Shown in pieces: positions 56,429 through 64,000 of a stretch of 64,000 nucleotides of DNA (within the stretch, counting starts at the first letter, position 1; each line of letters begins with the position of its first letter). The stretch is from Legionella erythra (GTDB taxonomy: Bacteria; Pseudomonadota; Gammaproteobacteria; Legionellales; Legionellaceae). A program made the position numbers and the translations under genes. Under the pieces are notes generated by a model. It had not been told where the DNA came from, ran no database searches, and was given only the letters and a program-made list of their open reading frames with translations. The stretch is taken from the NCBI RefSeq assembly GCF_001467615.1, contig NZ_LNYA01000033.1:23958-87957 (forward strand), given 5' to 3'.

Positions 56429-57233
56429 TGTGATGACTCCTTAATTGTCCTTGTGCCTTTTGTAGTTGTTTTTGCATGTATTGGGCATCTCGCTCAAGCC
56501 AGTTAATGAATACTGGATTAAAGTCAGCCCATAGAGTGTTTTGTTTCTTGTTGTGCTTGATAAACGCCTGAATTTCTTCTTTGTCAGTGACTTTGGTTAG
56601 TCCCATGGAAAATGCCATTTCGATGGTTTTTGTGTTTGGGTAAAAGTCATCGCTAATTTGCTTTTTGCTGCAAGAAAAATCATTGCCCGCAGTTTGAGTT
56701 TGTTTGTTTGAGTTAGTTATATTAAATATATTAATATTCTTTACTGCAGTATCAGCTGTGTATTGATCTGTGTACAGTTCGGTGTATTCCTGTGTGTTAT
56801 CAAGCGATTTTAATTCATCATTTTTCTTAGCATTTTCAATGGTTTTAGATATGGATTGTTCATCCCTGCATTCTGTGTACACTTCTGATTGCTCAAGAAA
56901 ATCGGCATAAATCTTTGGTAATTTTGGGAACTGAAATTGTAGTTTTTGGCCTTCACTAATAACTTTAAAATCTTCCGGACATTGTTTTTCAATGGATCGC
57001 AAATAACTTCGAATGGTTTCTTTTTGAGGAGCTCCTGACCCAGTTCTTCCAGGAGCTTTGCTGATAGTTAATAAATCGGCAATGTCTCGGTAAGTAATTC
57101 CAGTAACTATTCCTGTTAGCGGATTTGCTAGCGTTATAAGAGACTTTATTAAAGTTGTGTGTGCGTGTAATAACCCTTTAAATCTATTCTCAATATTTAT
57201 TCGTGCTTGTTTATATGGTTCAAAATAATTCAC
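56235..57233 (-). CDS. LvrA-like DNA-binding protein
   Basis: A 332-residue protein from a GTG at 57233 with AAGGGAA upstream. Near the N-terminus GIVTGITYRDIADLLTISKA and GAPQKETIRSYLRSIEKQCP form a likely winged helix-turn-helix, like phage replication or regulatory proteins. The C-terminal part has an arginine/lysine-rich helix (FINWLERDAQYMQKQLQKAQ). By position it corresponds to lvrA of Legionella elements; the assignment is from memory and not certain. Confidence 0.65.
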   Translation of the reverse strand: MNYFEPYKQARINIENRFKGLLHAHTTLIKSLITLANPLTGIVTGITYRDIADLLTISKAPGRTGSGAPQKETIRSYLRSIEKQCPEDFKVISEGQKLQFQFPKLPKIYADFLEQSEVYTECRDEQSISKTIENAKKNDELKSLDNTQEYTELYTDQYTADTAVKNINIFNITNSNKQTQTAGNDFSCSKKQISDDFYPNTKTIEMAFSMGLTKVTDKEEIQAFIKHNKKQNTLWADFNPVFINWLERDAQYMQKQLQKAQGQLRSHHNERGTNQSTLNQTALERVSEHHGISIDSLWDTSGSELNSGSFIEGTLVQPLDEADCNIRATFYQ

Positions 57234-57278
57234 ATCAAATTCCCTTTACCCGTACTATAGAATAAAATTTTATCTATT

Positions 57279-57311
57279 CATGGTTAAAAAGTCAATGAAA
57301 ATTTAACCATG
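57279..57311. promoter_or_regulatory. candidate operator between divergent regulatory operons
   Basis: CATGGTTAAA (57279-57288) and TTTAACCATG (57302-57311) are perfect 10-bp inverted copies with a 13-bp spacer, in the 224-bp gap between the leftward Lvr-type operon and the rightward repressor gene. This is where the C1-like repressor would be expected to bind. Confidence 0.55.
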
Positions 57312-57408
57312 GGGGATTATTTGTTATGATAAAATTATCCATTTATTTGTGAGATATAAAATCGACAATTGTTTTAAGGTAGTTTTAACGATGATTTTTT
57401 AACTCCAT

Positions 57409-57417
57409 TGGTATACT
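57409..57417 (+). promoter_or_regulatory. extended -10 promoter of the repressor operon
   Basis: TGGTATACT fits an extended -10 element (TGnTATAnT). No good -35 box is seen. A second TATAAT abuts the ATG at 57452-57457 but would give a leaderless or internal start. Confidence 0.4.
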
Positions 57418-57457
57418 ATGTTATTTATAAAACAACCAACTTAGTTATTTTTATAAT

Positions 57458-58108
57458 ATGAAAAACTCGTTACTCGATAACCCATCTAGTGCAGAATCAC
57501 GAGGAAAAAGAATAAGATTTGTTCGCGACCATCTTTTATCTCTTACTAGGAATGAATTCTGTCAAGATAGCGATATTACTTCTGCAGCAATCAAAGGATG
57601 GGAATTGGGCTGGGGAGGTGGATTAACTCAGCAGGGGGCTGAAAAAATCGCTAAGCGTGCTAAACAACTCAATGTGTATTGCTCAGATTCATGGCTCATG
57701 CATGGCATTGGGCGAGAGGCTATTCATCTAACAAAAGATTTAGATATACAAGAGATCGATGAAAATCATATCGCTAAGGAATTACTGCTATTTAGCGAAC
57801 TCCATAATTCTGTTAATGCTATTGTTAAAGATGATGGAATGACCCCCCTTTTATACCCAGGTAATTATGTTGCAGGAATAATATACAATAAAATTGAAAA
57901 TGCTATTGGAAAAGAATGCATTGTTATTGATGATAACAATGATATATACATCAGAATTCTGATGCCAGGTAACGACCAAAACTTATTTAATTTAGTTTGT
58001 CTCAATCAAAATCCAAGTCTTGTAAAAAAAGAAATTAAGAATATATCTGTAAGAATTGCAGCCCCTATCATTTGGATACGTAGAGTTTTTTTAGAGAGCG
58101 ACTCTTGA
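57458..58108 (+). CDS. C1/Xre-type repressor with a non-catalytic S24 domain (LvrR-like)
   Basis: A 216-residue regulator. The N-terminal domain (SRGKRIRFVRDHLLSLTRNE ... DITSAAIKGWE) is a phage-type helix-turn-helix. The C-terminal domain has the S24 fold pattern but reads KDDGMTPLLYPGNYV where self-cleaving repressors have GDSMxP: G127 replaces the serine, and the partner lysine also seems absent (IYIRIL). It should not self-cleave, so derepression must come from another signal. It is divergent from the Lvr-type operon; no clear ribosome-binding site. Confidence 0.75.
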   Translation: MKNSLLDNPSSAESRGKRIRFVRDHLLSLTRNEFCQDSDITSAAIKGWELGWGGGLTQQGAEKIAKRAKQLNVYCSDSWLMHGIGREAIHLTKDLDIQEIDENHIAKELLLFSELHNSVNAIVKDDGMTPLLYPGNYVAGIIYNKIENAIGKECIVIDDNNDIYIRILMPGNDQNLFNLVCLNQNPSLVKKEIKNISVRIAAPIIWIRRVFLESDS

Positions 58109-59007
58109 TGGGACGATATGATAAAGACATTTTAAATCATCCAGAATTTTATATAGTTAAATTCACCCAAAATTTAAACAAGCCCTATGTTCTTTTTATC
58201 CATGGGGGCCCTGGGTTTAATTGCGGAACAATAGAATATCTTATTGATAATAATAAATTATTTAGCTCACTAAACTACAATATCATATTGTATGATCAAC
58301 GAAACTGCGGTAAATCTAAGAAAACATCTATGGTCGTTTCGCATCAGGATAATATAGAGGATTTACAAAGAATAATTTTATATATAACAGAATTTTGTGA
58401 AATTGAAACGCAAGCTTTAATTGGACATAGTTATGGTGCAAAATTACTTTTTGATTACTATAAAAAATTCTCATCATTTATCCCAGGTGTTTTTGTCTCT
58501 ACAGCCAATTCTATACTTACTCCCCGACTAAATAACTTGATGCTTGATCTATCCTATTTAAAAAAGAGTAACTTGGTTGAGTATAATAAATTATTCAATG
58601 CAATAAATGATCTTGATCTTAATAAAATATGGGAAATATCAGAACAATTAACACCTCTATTTCAAGAAAACGAAGATAGGCCATACTTCTACTGGGCAAA
58701 TTTAGAGTGTTTCCATATGGTTCAGGAAATTCAAAAGCGCATTCGACTTCCTACAGATACAGAAACGTTCATTAGTGTAAGAAAAGATCTTTATTCAAGT
58801 GAATTAAATTTTCCAGTTGATATTGATACGCTTGGTATCTCTAAATTATGGATAAATGGTTTTCATGATTTCGTTATGAACGGACAAGAAGCAGCGTTGT
58901 CAAAAAATAAAAATATTTTAACTTTCTATAAATCTGCTCACTATCCACACATAGAAGAAAATAATCATTTTAGTGAGATTTTAAATGAATTTATCAAACA
59001 TTCTTAA
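58108..59007 (+). CDS. alpha/beta hydrolase, proline-iminopeptidase-like
   Basis: A 299-residue cytoplasmic hydrolase. The oxyanion motif HGGPG and the nucleophile elbow GHSYG are both present, with YDQRNCGKS between them and a likely catalytic His in SAHYPHIEENNHF. HGGPG plus DQRxxGxS is the proline iminopeptidase signature, so a peptide or small amide/ester substrate is plausible. The ATG at 58108 overlaps the repressor stop (TGATG). Lying in an operon with a sensor system suggests that it makes or destroys a signal. Confidence 0.8.
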   Translation: MGRYDKDILNHPEFYIVKFTQNLNKPYVLFIHGGPGFNCGTIEYLIDNNKLFSSLNYNIILYDQRNCGKSKKTSMVVSHQDNIEDLQRIILYITEFCEIETQALIGHSYGAKLLFDYYKKFSSFIPGVFVSTANSILTPRLNNLMLDLSYLKKSNLVEYNKLFNAINDLDLNKIWEISEQLTPLFQENEDRPYFYWANLECFHMVQEIQKRIRLPTDTETFISVRKDLYSSELNFPVDIDTLGISKLWINGFHDFVMNGQEAALSKNKNILTFYKSAHYPHIEENNHFSEILNEFIKHS

Positions 59008-60076
59008 AGTTATTGTCTTAATATTTTTTTTATCAGTATGCCCTGCTGTCATGGCTAATAATCAAATTAAAATATGCTTAACAGGGAGAGTTGTTGAAAA
59101 CTTAAAATCCTATGGCCAATCATTTGAAAATGCTGCGAATCTTGCTTTAGACCAAGGTGAAAAATTTGGTAAAGTCGAGATTAAAAATTATTTTTACAAT
59201 AATAGGCCTCTAGAGCCAATGCATGCGTATAAAAAAATGGTAAGTGAGGGCTGTTCAGCAATTATTGGATTTGAATATCTTTCCGATCTTTTATTGGCAA
59301 TTAAAGAACAGAAAAACAATAATATACCAATATTTACCTCGTATGCTAGCACTACTGAAGTAGATAAATTGCCTAATAATGTATTTATATTTATGCCAAG
59401 CTATGATTCCCAAGCCAAAGAAATGTTAAATTATTTACGGAGCCGATTTAATAAAATAGATGACGTATTATTAGTTACAGAGATTAATCGTGATGAAATG
59501 TTAAAATATAAAGAGGTATATTCTGATGTCTTAAATAAAGAATATATTAAATATGACACATTCGATTTTTTAGAAAATGATAAAGAAATTTTAAATAAAT
59601 TACATATATTTTTAAAGAAAAAGAAATATAACTATGTTTTTCTATTGTCGGGTGCAATCGCATCAGCAAAGATTGCCGATGCTATGAATAATCAAAATAC
59701 AATATTTATCGGGACAGAGAATTTTGGGTCATCAGTAAGTCCAACTTTTTTTATGCGGCTTAATAATAAATTGATCCAATCGTATTTTATTCGCAATTTA
59801 GATTTCATAAAACCAAGCCCTGCTTTGCAGGCATTTGAAAGTATTTATACTAAAAAATATCATGAACAACCTACAATATTAGCTGCATATACATACGATG
59901 CGATGCGAATTATTTTAAACGCATTTAAGGTGGTTGGTTTCATTGATACACATAGTATATTTAAGATTAATTATAATGGGATCACCGGGGCATATATCAA
60001 TAATGGTAAATTCCATCGTTCGACAAATTATATAATTTTGTCTGTAAATAAAGATGGATATAAATATGAAAAATAA
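58985..60076 (+). CDS. periplasmic ligand-binding protein, LivJ-like
   Basis: A 363-residue exported protein (signal peptide ending near VMA-NNQIK). The fold is that of family 6 periplasmic binding proteins: IKICLTGRVVENLKSYGQSF, a Rossmann-like lobe with GCSAIIGFEYLSDLLLAIKE, IPIFTSYASTTEV, and a hinge region AAYTYDAMRIILNAF. No ABC transporter genes adjoin it, and it overlaps the hydrolase by 23 bp and the kinase gene, so it probably presents a ligand to the kinase as LuxP does to LuxQ. Confidence 0.75.
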   Translation: MNLSNILKVIVLIFFLSVCPAVMANNQIKICLTGRVVENLKSYGQSFENAANLALDQGEKFGKVEIKNYFYNNRPLEPMHAYKKMVSEGCSAIIGFEYLSDLLLAIKEQKNNNIPIFTSYASTTEVDKLPNNVFIFMPSYDSQAKEMLNYLRSRFNKIDDVLLVTEINRDEMLKYKEVYSDVLNKEYIKYDTFDFLENDKEILNKLHIFLKKKKYNYVFLLSGAIASAKIADAMNNQNTIFIGTENFGSSVSPTFFMRLNNKLIQSYFIRNLDFIKPSPALQAFESIYTKKYHEQPTILAAYTYDAMRIILNAFKVVGFIDTHSIFKINYNGITGAYINNGKFHRSTNYIILSVNKDGYKYEK

Positions 60077-62150
60077 AAGCCATTCAATAAAAACTATATT
60101 TATAAAAAAAATGGCATACTCAGCATTTATTCAGTTTTTTGTTTTTGGATTGATTTTACTACTGGCAAAAGAGTATTTTGATAATAGTCAGATAGGATCA
60201 TTATCGAAAAATTTAATAATAAATGACTCATTTACTACGGATGAAATCGGAAGATATCAGTTGCTGAATAATAAACACGCATTAGATTTGGCATTGTACA
60301 ACTTAGAAAATGAACGTAAATTAGACTCAATAAAGTTTGTCTCCGCTCAAAAACCATTGGAGAATCTTGGATCTTGTCAGTCAATTAGTGGCAATATCCA
60401 TACAATTTGCAAAGCGGATAATGGTCAGTTTTCCGGTATAACTGCAATTAAAAAAGATGACCAAATACTTGGATATGTGATATCAAAAAAGCAATATAAC
60501 TCGATTTTTTTAATACCTGCTTCTCATGGTCTTTTATTGATTTTAATAACGGTTATTGGAATATTTCTTTTTAATTTTCTATTTCTATTCTTATCTATGA
60601 GAAAGACCATTGCAAATAGCACAGGATATTTACTTGATTTTATTTCTTCACATCAAAATAATAATGCCTCTGAATTTTCGAAAGTAGATATTGATGAGTA
60701 TAGACAAATAGCAACTAAATTTATTGAGGAACATAGCCAAACATTAAGCTTACAAAAGGAAAAGGCTTACTATGATGCAAGAAAACAGATTGCTGAGCAA
60801 GTTGCTCATGACATCCGGTCACCATTAGCGGCAATTAATACAGCTTTATCTGATGTGACTTCAATTTCAGAAAATAAGCGTATTATGATTAGAAGTGCAG
60901 CTAAGAGAATTAATGATATTGCGAATAATATACTATCACAGTCAAAACATAATTCTTCTGAGTTGGGAAGTAACGATTTAGATAGAAATATATTACCTGA
61001 ATTAATATTTGTTGTTTTAGACAATATCGTTTCTGAAAAACGGTATGAATATCATAACTCAAAAATTGACATCCAATTAAAAGTATCACCATGTTGTTAT
61101 AGTAGTTTTTCTAATATTAATCTAGTTTCTTTTAAACGAGTATTATCAAACCTTATAAATAACAGCATTGAAGCTATTGATTGTAGTGGGTTCGTAATTA
61201 TTTCCCTACGATGTGATAATAACCAGGTTGAAATTACTATTGAAGATAACGGATGTGGGATTCCTTCAGAAATTCTACCCCAAGTAACTGAGCAAGGATT
61301 TAGCTTTAATAAAAAAAATGGTGCTGGTTTTGGTTTATCCTATTCTAAAAAATACATAGGATTGCTTAATGGAAAAATAGAACTTCATTCAGAAGTTGGT
61401 ATAGGTACGAAAGTTACAATTTTTTTACCTCGCTCTAATCCCCCTGTTTGGTTCTGTGAAGCATTATTTATTAAAAATCAATCGGTAATTATTGTATTGG
61501 ATGATGATCCATCAATCCATGAGGCATGGAATGAAAAATTTATAGGTTTTTCTGACATTAGGATAGTACACTTCTATAATGCATCTGATTTGACATTAAA
61601 AAAAATAGAAGAATTAAAACCTGATATATATCTAATTGACTATGAGTTACTTGCGGATAATAAAAACGGATTGGACGTTATTGCTGATCTTGAATTAAAA
61701 ACCAAAGCTTTTCTAGTAACCAGTTGTTTCGAAGACTTGACTGTACGCAATCGATGCAAAAAACTTGATGTTCAAATTATACCAAAACCATATGTTCCTT
61801 ATATTAAGATTAACCTCTGCCATCAGCGTGTAAGTAATGCATCCTTCGTTTTTATTGATGACGATGAAATGATGCGAACCACTTGGGCCTTTGCCGCAAG
61901 TGATGCGGGTACACAAATCGCGCTTTATTCCTCCATGGATGAATTCATGAGTGTAATTAATGATTATACCAGTGATACAATAATTTATATTGATTCAGAT
62001 CTTGATAACAATATCAAAGGGGAAATTGAAGCTAAAAAGCTTTTTGATCTTGGTTTCACGGAAATTCATCTAGCTACAGGACATTCTCCGAAGCGGTTTG
62101 AAAATATGCCTTGGTTAAAGTCTATTATTGGGAAGTCGCCACCTTTTTAA
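60054..62150 (+). CDS. hybrid sensor histidine kinase with two receiver domains
   Basis: A 698-residue membrane kinase. Membrane helices near 22-39 and 158-181 flank a small periplasmic sensor. The H-box is QVAHDIRSPLAAI (H252), with N-box NLINNSIEAI, G1 EDNGCGIP and G2 GAGFGLS. After the ATPase are two receivers: VLDDDP ... YLIDYEL ... PKPY, then FIDDDE ... YIDSDLD ... ATGHS, the second ending with a short GKSPPF. An alternative ATG at 60066 would trim four residues. The ligand is probably brought by the binding protein before it. Confidence 0.88.
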   Translation: MDINMKNKSHSIKTIFIKKMAYSAFIQFFVFGLILLLAKEYFDNSQIGSLSKNLIINDSFTTDEIGRYQLLNNKHALDLALYNLENERKLDSIKFVSAQKPLENLGSCQSISGNIHTICKADNGQFSGITAIKKDDQILGYVISKKQYNSIFLIPASHGLLLILITVIGIFLFNFLFLFLSMRKTIANSTGYLLDFISSHQNNNASEFSKVDIDEYRQIATKFIEEHSQTLSLQKEKAYYDARKQIAEQVAHDIRSPLAAINTALSDVTSISENKRIMIRSAAKRINDIANNILSQSKHNSSELGSNDLDRNILPELIFVVLDNIVSEKRYEYHNSKIDIQLKVSPCCYSSFSNINLVSFKRVLSNLINNSIEAIDCSGFVIISLRCDNNQVEITIEDNGCGIPSEILPQVTEQGFSFNKKNGAGFGLSYSKKYIGLLNGKIELHSEVGIGTKVTIFLPRSNPPVWFCEALFIKNQSVIIVLDDDPSIHEAWNEKFIGFSDIRIVHFYNASDLTLKKIEELKPDIYLIDYELLADNKNGLDVIADLELKTKAFLVTSCFEDLTVRNRCKKLDVQIIPKPYVPYIKINLCHQRVSNASFVFIDDDEMMRTTWAFAASDAGTQIALYSSMDEFMSVINDYTSDTIIYIDSDLDNNIKGEIEAKKLFDLGFTEIHLATGHSPKRFENMPWLKSIIGKSPPF

Positions 62151-62163
62151 AGAAGAAATTCAT

Positions 62164-62388
62164 ATGAATTTAGAAGAAAAAAATAAGCTAATTCACGATG
62201 TTACGAATTCATTCGTAGTTATTAAAAGCATATCAAAATCAGCATCTAATTTTGTTAATAAAATCTTAGAAAATGATAACTCCCTTAGTGTTGCTCAAGC
62301 CGATTTATTTAAAAACGCAATGTTATCCCTTCAAAAAGAGATATCTAAGATTGAAATTATATTTCACGATAATTTTGATAAATGGTAG
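62164..62388 (+). CDS. mini histidine-phosphotransfer-like protein
   Basis: A 74-residue helical protein from ATG 62164 (AAGAAG upstream), 14 bp after the kinase gene. NKLIHDVTNSFVVIKSISKS looks like an H-box of the DHp type (compare AHDIRSPLAAI in the kinase), then a second helix QADLFKNAMLSLQKEISKIE. It has no ATPase domain, so it could relay phosphate between the kinase and the response regulator as a two-helix hairpin. This reading is from pattern only. Confidence 0.5.
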   Translation: MNLEEKNKLIHDVTNSFVVIKSISKSASNFVNKILENDNSLSVAQADLFKNAMLSLQKEISKIEIIFHDNFDKW

Positions 62389-62392
62389 AAGT

Positions 62393-63361
62393 TCATTGAT
62401 ATGAAACCACCTTGTCCCAATCAATTGAGTTGGTTAAATTTCCTACTACGATACTAAAATTGTAGTTATCATCTAATTTTTGGGACTCAAAAATATATTT
62501 TTTCCATTCAACCAGGTCTTCTTTATATTCATTTTCTGAAAACAAGAACAATATATTTTCTTTTTCTTTTATTTTTTTGATAAGTTCATCTGGAAAAGAA
62601 TAATCTTTTAATAAATCAACTTGACTGTTAATTTTATCTTGATCTGATATGAGCAACCACGTTGGTTTACCATCTCTTGTCAAAAATAAAAAACTACCCA
62701 ATCGATCAATAAGATAGTATTCAATTGCGGCATTTTGTTTAATAATTTTATTAAACAAATCTTTGAATGAATCATTATTTAATAAGGATTTTAATGATCC
62801 ACCACCATAATTAAGAGAATCACGTGAAAAATTAATAAAATATTTATTTGTTAACTCATTAATATAGATTTTCAATTGTTCAAATAAATTAGCATGTGTC
62901 TTTAATATAAATTTATCTATAATCCCATCATTAAACGCGTTGATTGCAATATCACTATCAGCTTCGGCTGTTAGTAGTATCTTATATATGTTTCTATCAC
63001 GTAGTTGTTTACAAAATTCAATACCATTAATTTTCGGCATTGAATAATCAACAACTAATACAGCAACATTATTAAAACGTGAAGGTTCATAAATCATATT
63101 AACCATGTTGAATGTTGTTGTTATAGAGTTGCCATTTAGATCTAAGTTATTATTCTCTTTTTCCATTGCTGTGAATTGAAATATGCTTTCGTTACTATTT
63201 TTGCATTGCTCCATCGCGCTATCTGGGTTCGTAAACATGAGTAGATTTTCTTGTTCGTACAACTCTAAAGCAACAGCATCTAGAAAAGCTTGATTATCAT
63301 CAAGAAAAACAACTTTAGTGGGATGATAGAAACTCATTATATTAGTATTTAATACATTCAT
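62393..63361 (-). CDS. response regulator with an unrecognised output domain
   Basis: About 322 residues from ATG 63361; the frame starts further up at a TTG. The receiver is complete: VVFLDDNQAF (acidic pair), VLVVDYSMPKINGIEF (phospho-acceptor Asp), ILLTAEAD (Thr) and FILKTHA (Lys), with an unusually long insert between the first two. The C-terminal 140 residues (RLGSFLFLTRDGKPTWLLIS) match no output domain I know and show no helix-turn-helix. It converges on the kinase operon with a 4-bp gap, so it is the likely partner. Confidence 0.75.
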   Translation of the reverse strand: MNVLNTNIMSFYHPTKVVFLDDNQAFLDAVALELYEQENLLMFTNPDSAMEQCKNSNESIFQFTAMEKENNNLDLNGNSITTTFNMVNMIYEPSRFNNVAVLVVDYSMPKINGIEFCKQLRDRNIYKILLTAEADSDIAINAFNDGIIDKFILKTHANLFEQLKIYINELTNKYFINFSRDSLNYGGGSLKSLLNNDSFKDLFNKIIKQNAAIEYYLIDRLGSFLFLTRDGKPTWLLISDQDKINSQVDLLKDYSFPDELIKKIKEKENILFLFSENEYKEDLVEWKKYIFESQKLDDNYNFSIVVGNLTNSIDWDKVVSYQ

Positions 63362-63532
63362 ATTTTTTCCATTTACATCTAACGTATAAACCAACTGTTA
63401 AGATCTTATTGATAATTCTTCTATAAGAGAAGATAAAATCTATTTTTGATTTCTTTCTTTATATCATGTTCTTTTAAACCGAAATTGCTCCTTATGTTAT
63501 CACAACGCGATAGAACCACAAAAAAACAACAT

Positions 63533-64000
63533 TTATCTAAAAAATTCCTTCTGTTGAATTTCTCTTATGATTTGAGTATTTATTTTATATTTAACCCAGC
63601 CACCCCGCCCAACCTTTTGATCGGCTCGGATAAGTATTCCTGCATTATTTAAACGGAACAAAGTGTTTTTAAGAGATTTTTGATTGACTTGAGTTAATTT
63701 GGATATTGATTCGAGTGTTAACTCATCAGTTGTATCTGATTTGTTTATTTTAATGTTTTTGTATAGTGCAATTATAATTGCCCGCTGGTTGCCAACTAAT
63801 TTTGAAAAGCTAATTTGAGGATTTTTTTCCAATACTGGATCTTGAGCATCAAATGTTTTAGATGCCAAATCATTAACCTTTTCGTGAACCGATTGTGAAC
63901 CGTTATTTGTATTGTTATTAGATACAGGGTTCGCATGAACTGATGTGCTTGCAACAGGCACCGATTGTTGGGTGATGCTATGCTCGTGAACCGATTGTGA
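63533..64000 (-). CDS. 5'-truncated gene with winged-helix-like C-terminus
   Basis: The open frame runs off the right edge, giving at least 156 residues. The C-terminal 85 residues have a winged-helix outline: QRAIIIALYKNIKINKSDTT, LTLESISKLTQVNQKSLKNT, LFRLNNAGILIRADQKVGRG. The N-terminal part is low in complexity with the peptide SQSVHE occurring twice. A DNA-binding or replication/partition role is possible; the missing 5' part prevents a firm call. Confidence 0.65.
   Translation of the reverse strand, partial: SQSVHEHSITQQSVPVASTSVHANPVSNNNTNNGSQSVHEKVNDLASKTFDAQDPVLEKNPQISFSKLVGNQRAIIIALYKNIKINKSDTTDELTLESISKLTQVNQKSLKNTLFRLNNAGILIRADQKVGRGGWVKYKINTQIIREIQQKEFFR
63881..64000. repeat. 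repeated codons for SQSVHE in the last gene
   Basis: CGTGAACCGATTGTGA occurs near 63884-63899 and again at 63985-64000, about 101 bp apart, encoding SQSVHE twice on the minus strand. The second copy touches the window edge, so more copies may follow outside. Confidence 0.65.

Overview
The window reads as Legionella (or a close relative in Legionellales). It is AT-rich, it carries a CsrA paralogue of the CsrT/LvrC type next to Lvr-like regulatory genes, and it carries a HelCBA/Czc-type metal efflux operon; the first trait is known from Legionella integrative conjugative elements (ICEs). The species assignment is inference. No rRNA, tRNA, CRISPR array or intact insertion sequence was found. Neither ICE end can be fixed inside the window.

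Layout. 1-1.7 kb: decayed genes (an ORF6N-type tail, a cold-shock gene) and a membrane protein. 1.8-14.3 kb: a metal-resistance island with small exported proteins and lipoproteins, a periplasmic solute-binding protein, the RND pump CzcCBA, a zinc-type ArsR/SmtB repressor, a Zn/Cd P-type ATPase and a CzcD diffusion facilitator. 14.3-14.7 kb: remnants of a second RND metal operon. 14.75-16.9 kb: a PhaB-like reductase, then an intact cold-shock gene, a broken copy of the membrane protein and a frameshifted ORF6N gene. These last three are a diverged duplicate of the left-end block, so the metal island is bracketed by repeats.

17-23 kb is a cargo and stability zone: a tyrosine recombinase behind a 17-mer repeated three times, ParDE, RelB/DinJ-YafQ, a helicase-nuclease fusion and HigBA. 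23-28.9 kb holds plasmid/ICE accessory genes (a DUF932 protein, small unknowns, membrane proteins) and a likely oriT next to a ribbon-helix-helix relaxosome-type gene.

28.9-55.3 kb is one long leftward conjugation block of the F type: TraT, two small exported proteins, TraA pilin, TraL, E, K, B, V, C, TrbI, TraW, TraU, TrbC, TraN, TraF, TrbB, TraH, TraG, a TraS-position membrane protein, TraD and a TraI relaxase-helicase with an added C-terminal Toprim domain. Genes overlap or abut almost throughout. Ahead of it (55.3-57.2 kb) lies the leftward regulatory operon ending in csrT.

57.4-63.4 kb, facing away from that operon, is a compact unit: a phage-type repressor whose S24 domain lacks its catalytic serine, an alpha/beta hydrolase, a periplasmic ligand-binding protein, a hybrid histidine kinase with two receivers, a small histidine-phosphotransfer-like protein and a convergent response regulator. 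I infer an ICE-borne ligand-sensing circuit that could control transfer; it is the best candidate here for an undescribed system. The window ends inside a leftward gene with a C-terminal winged-helix-like region and a repeated peptide motif.
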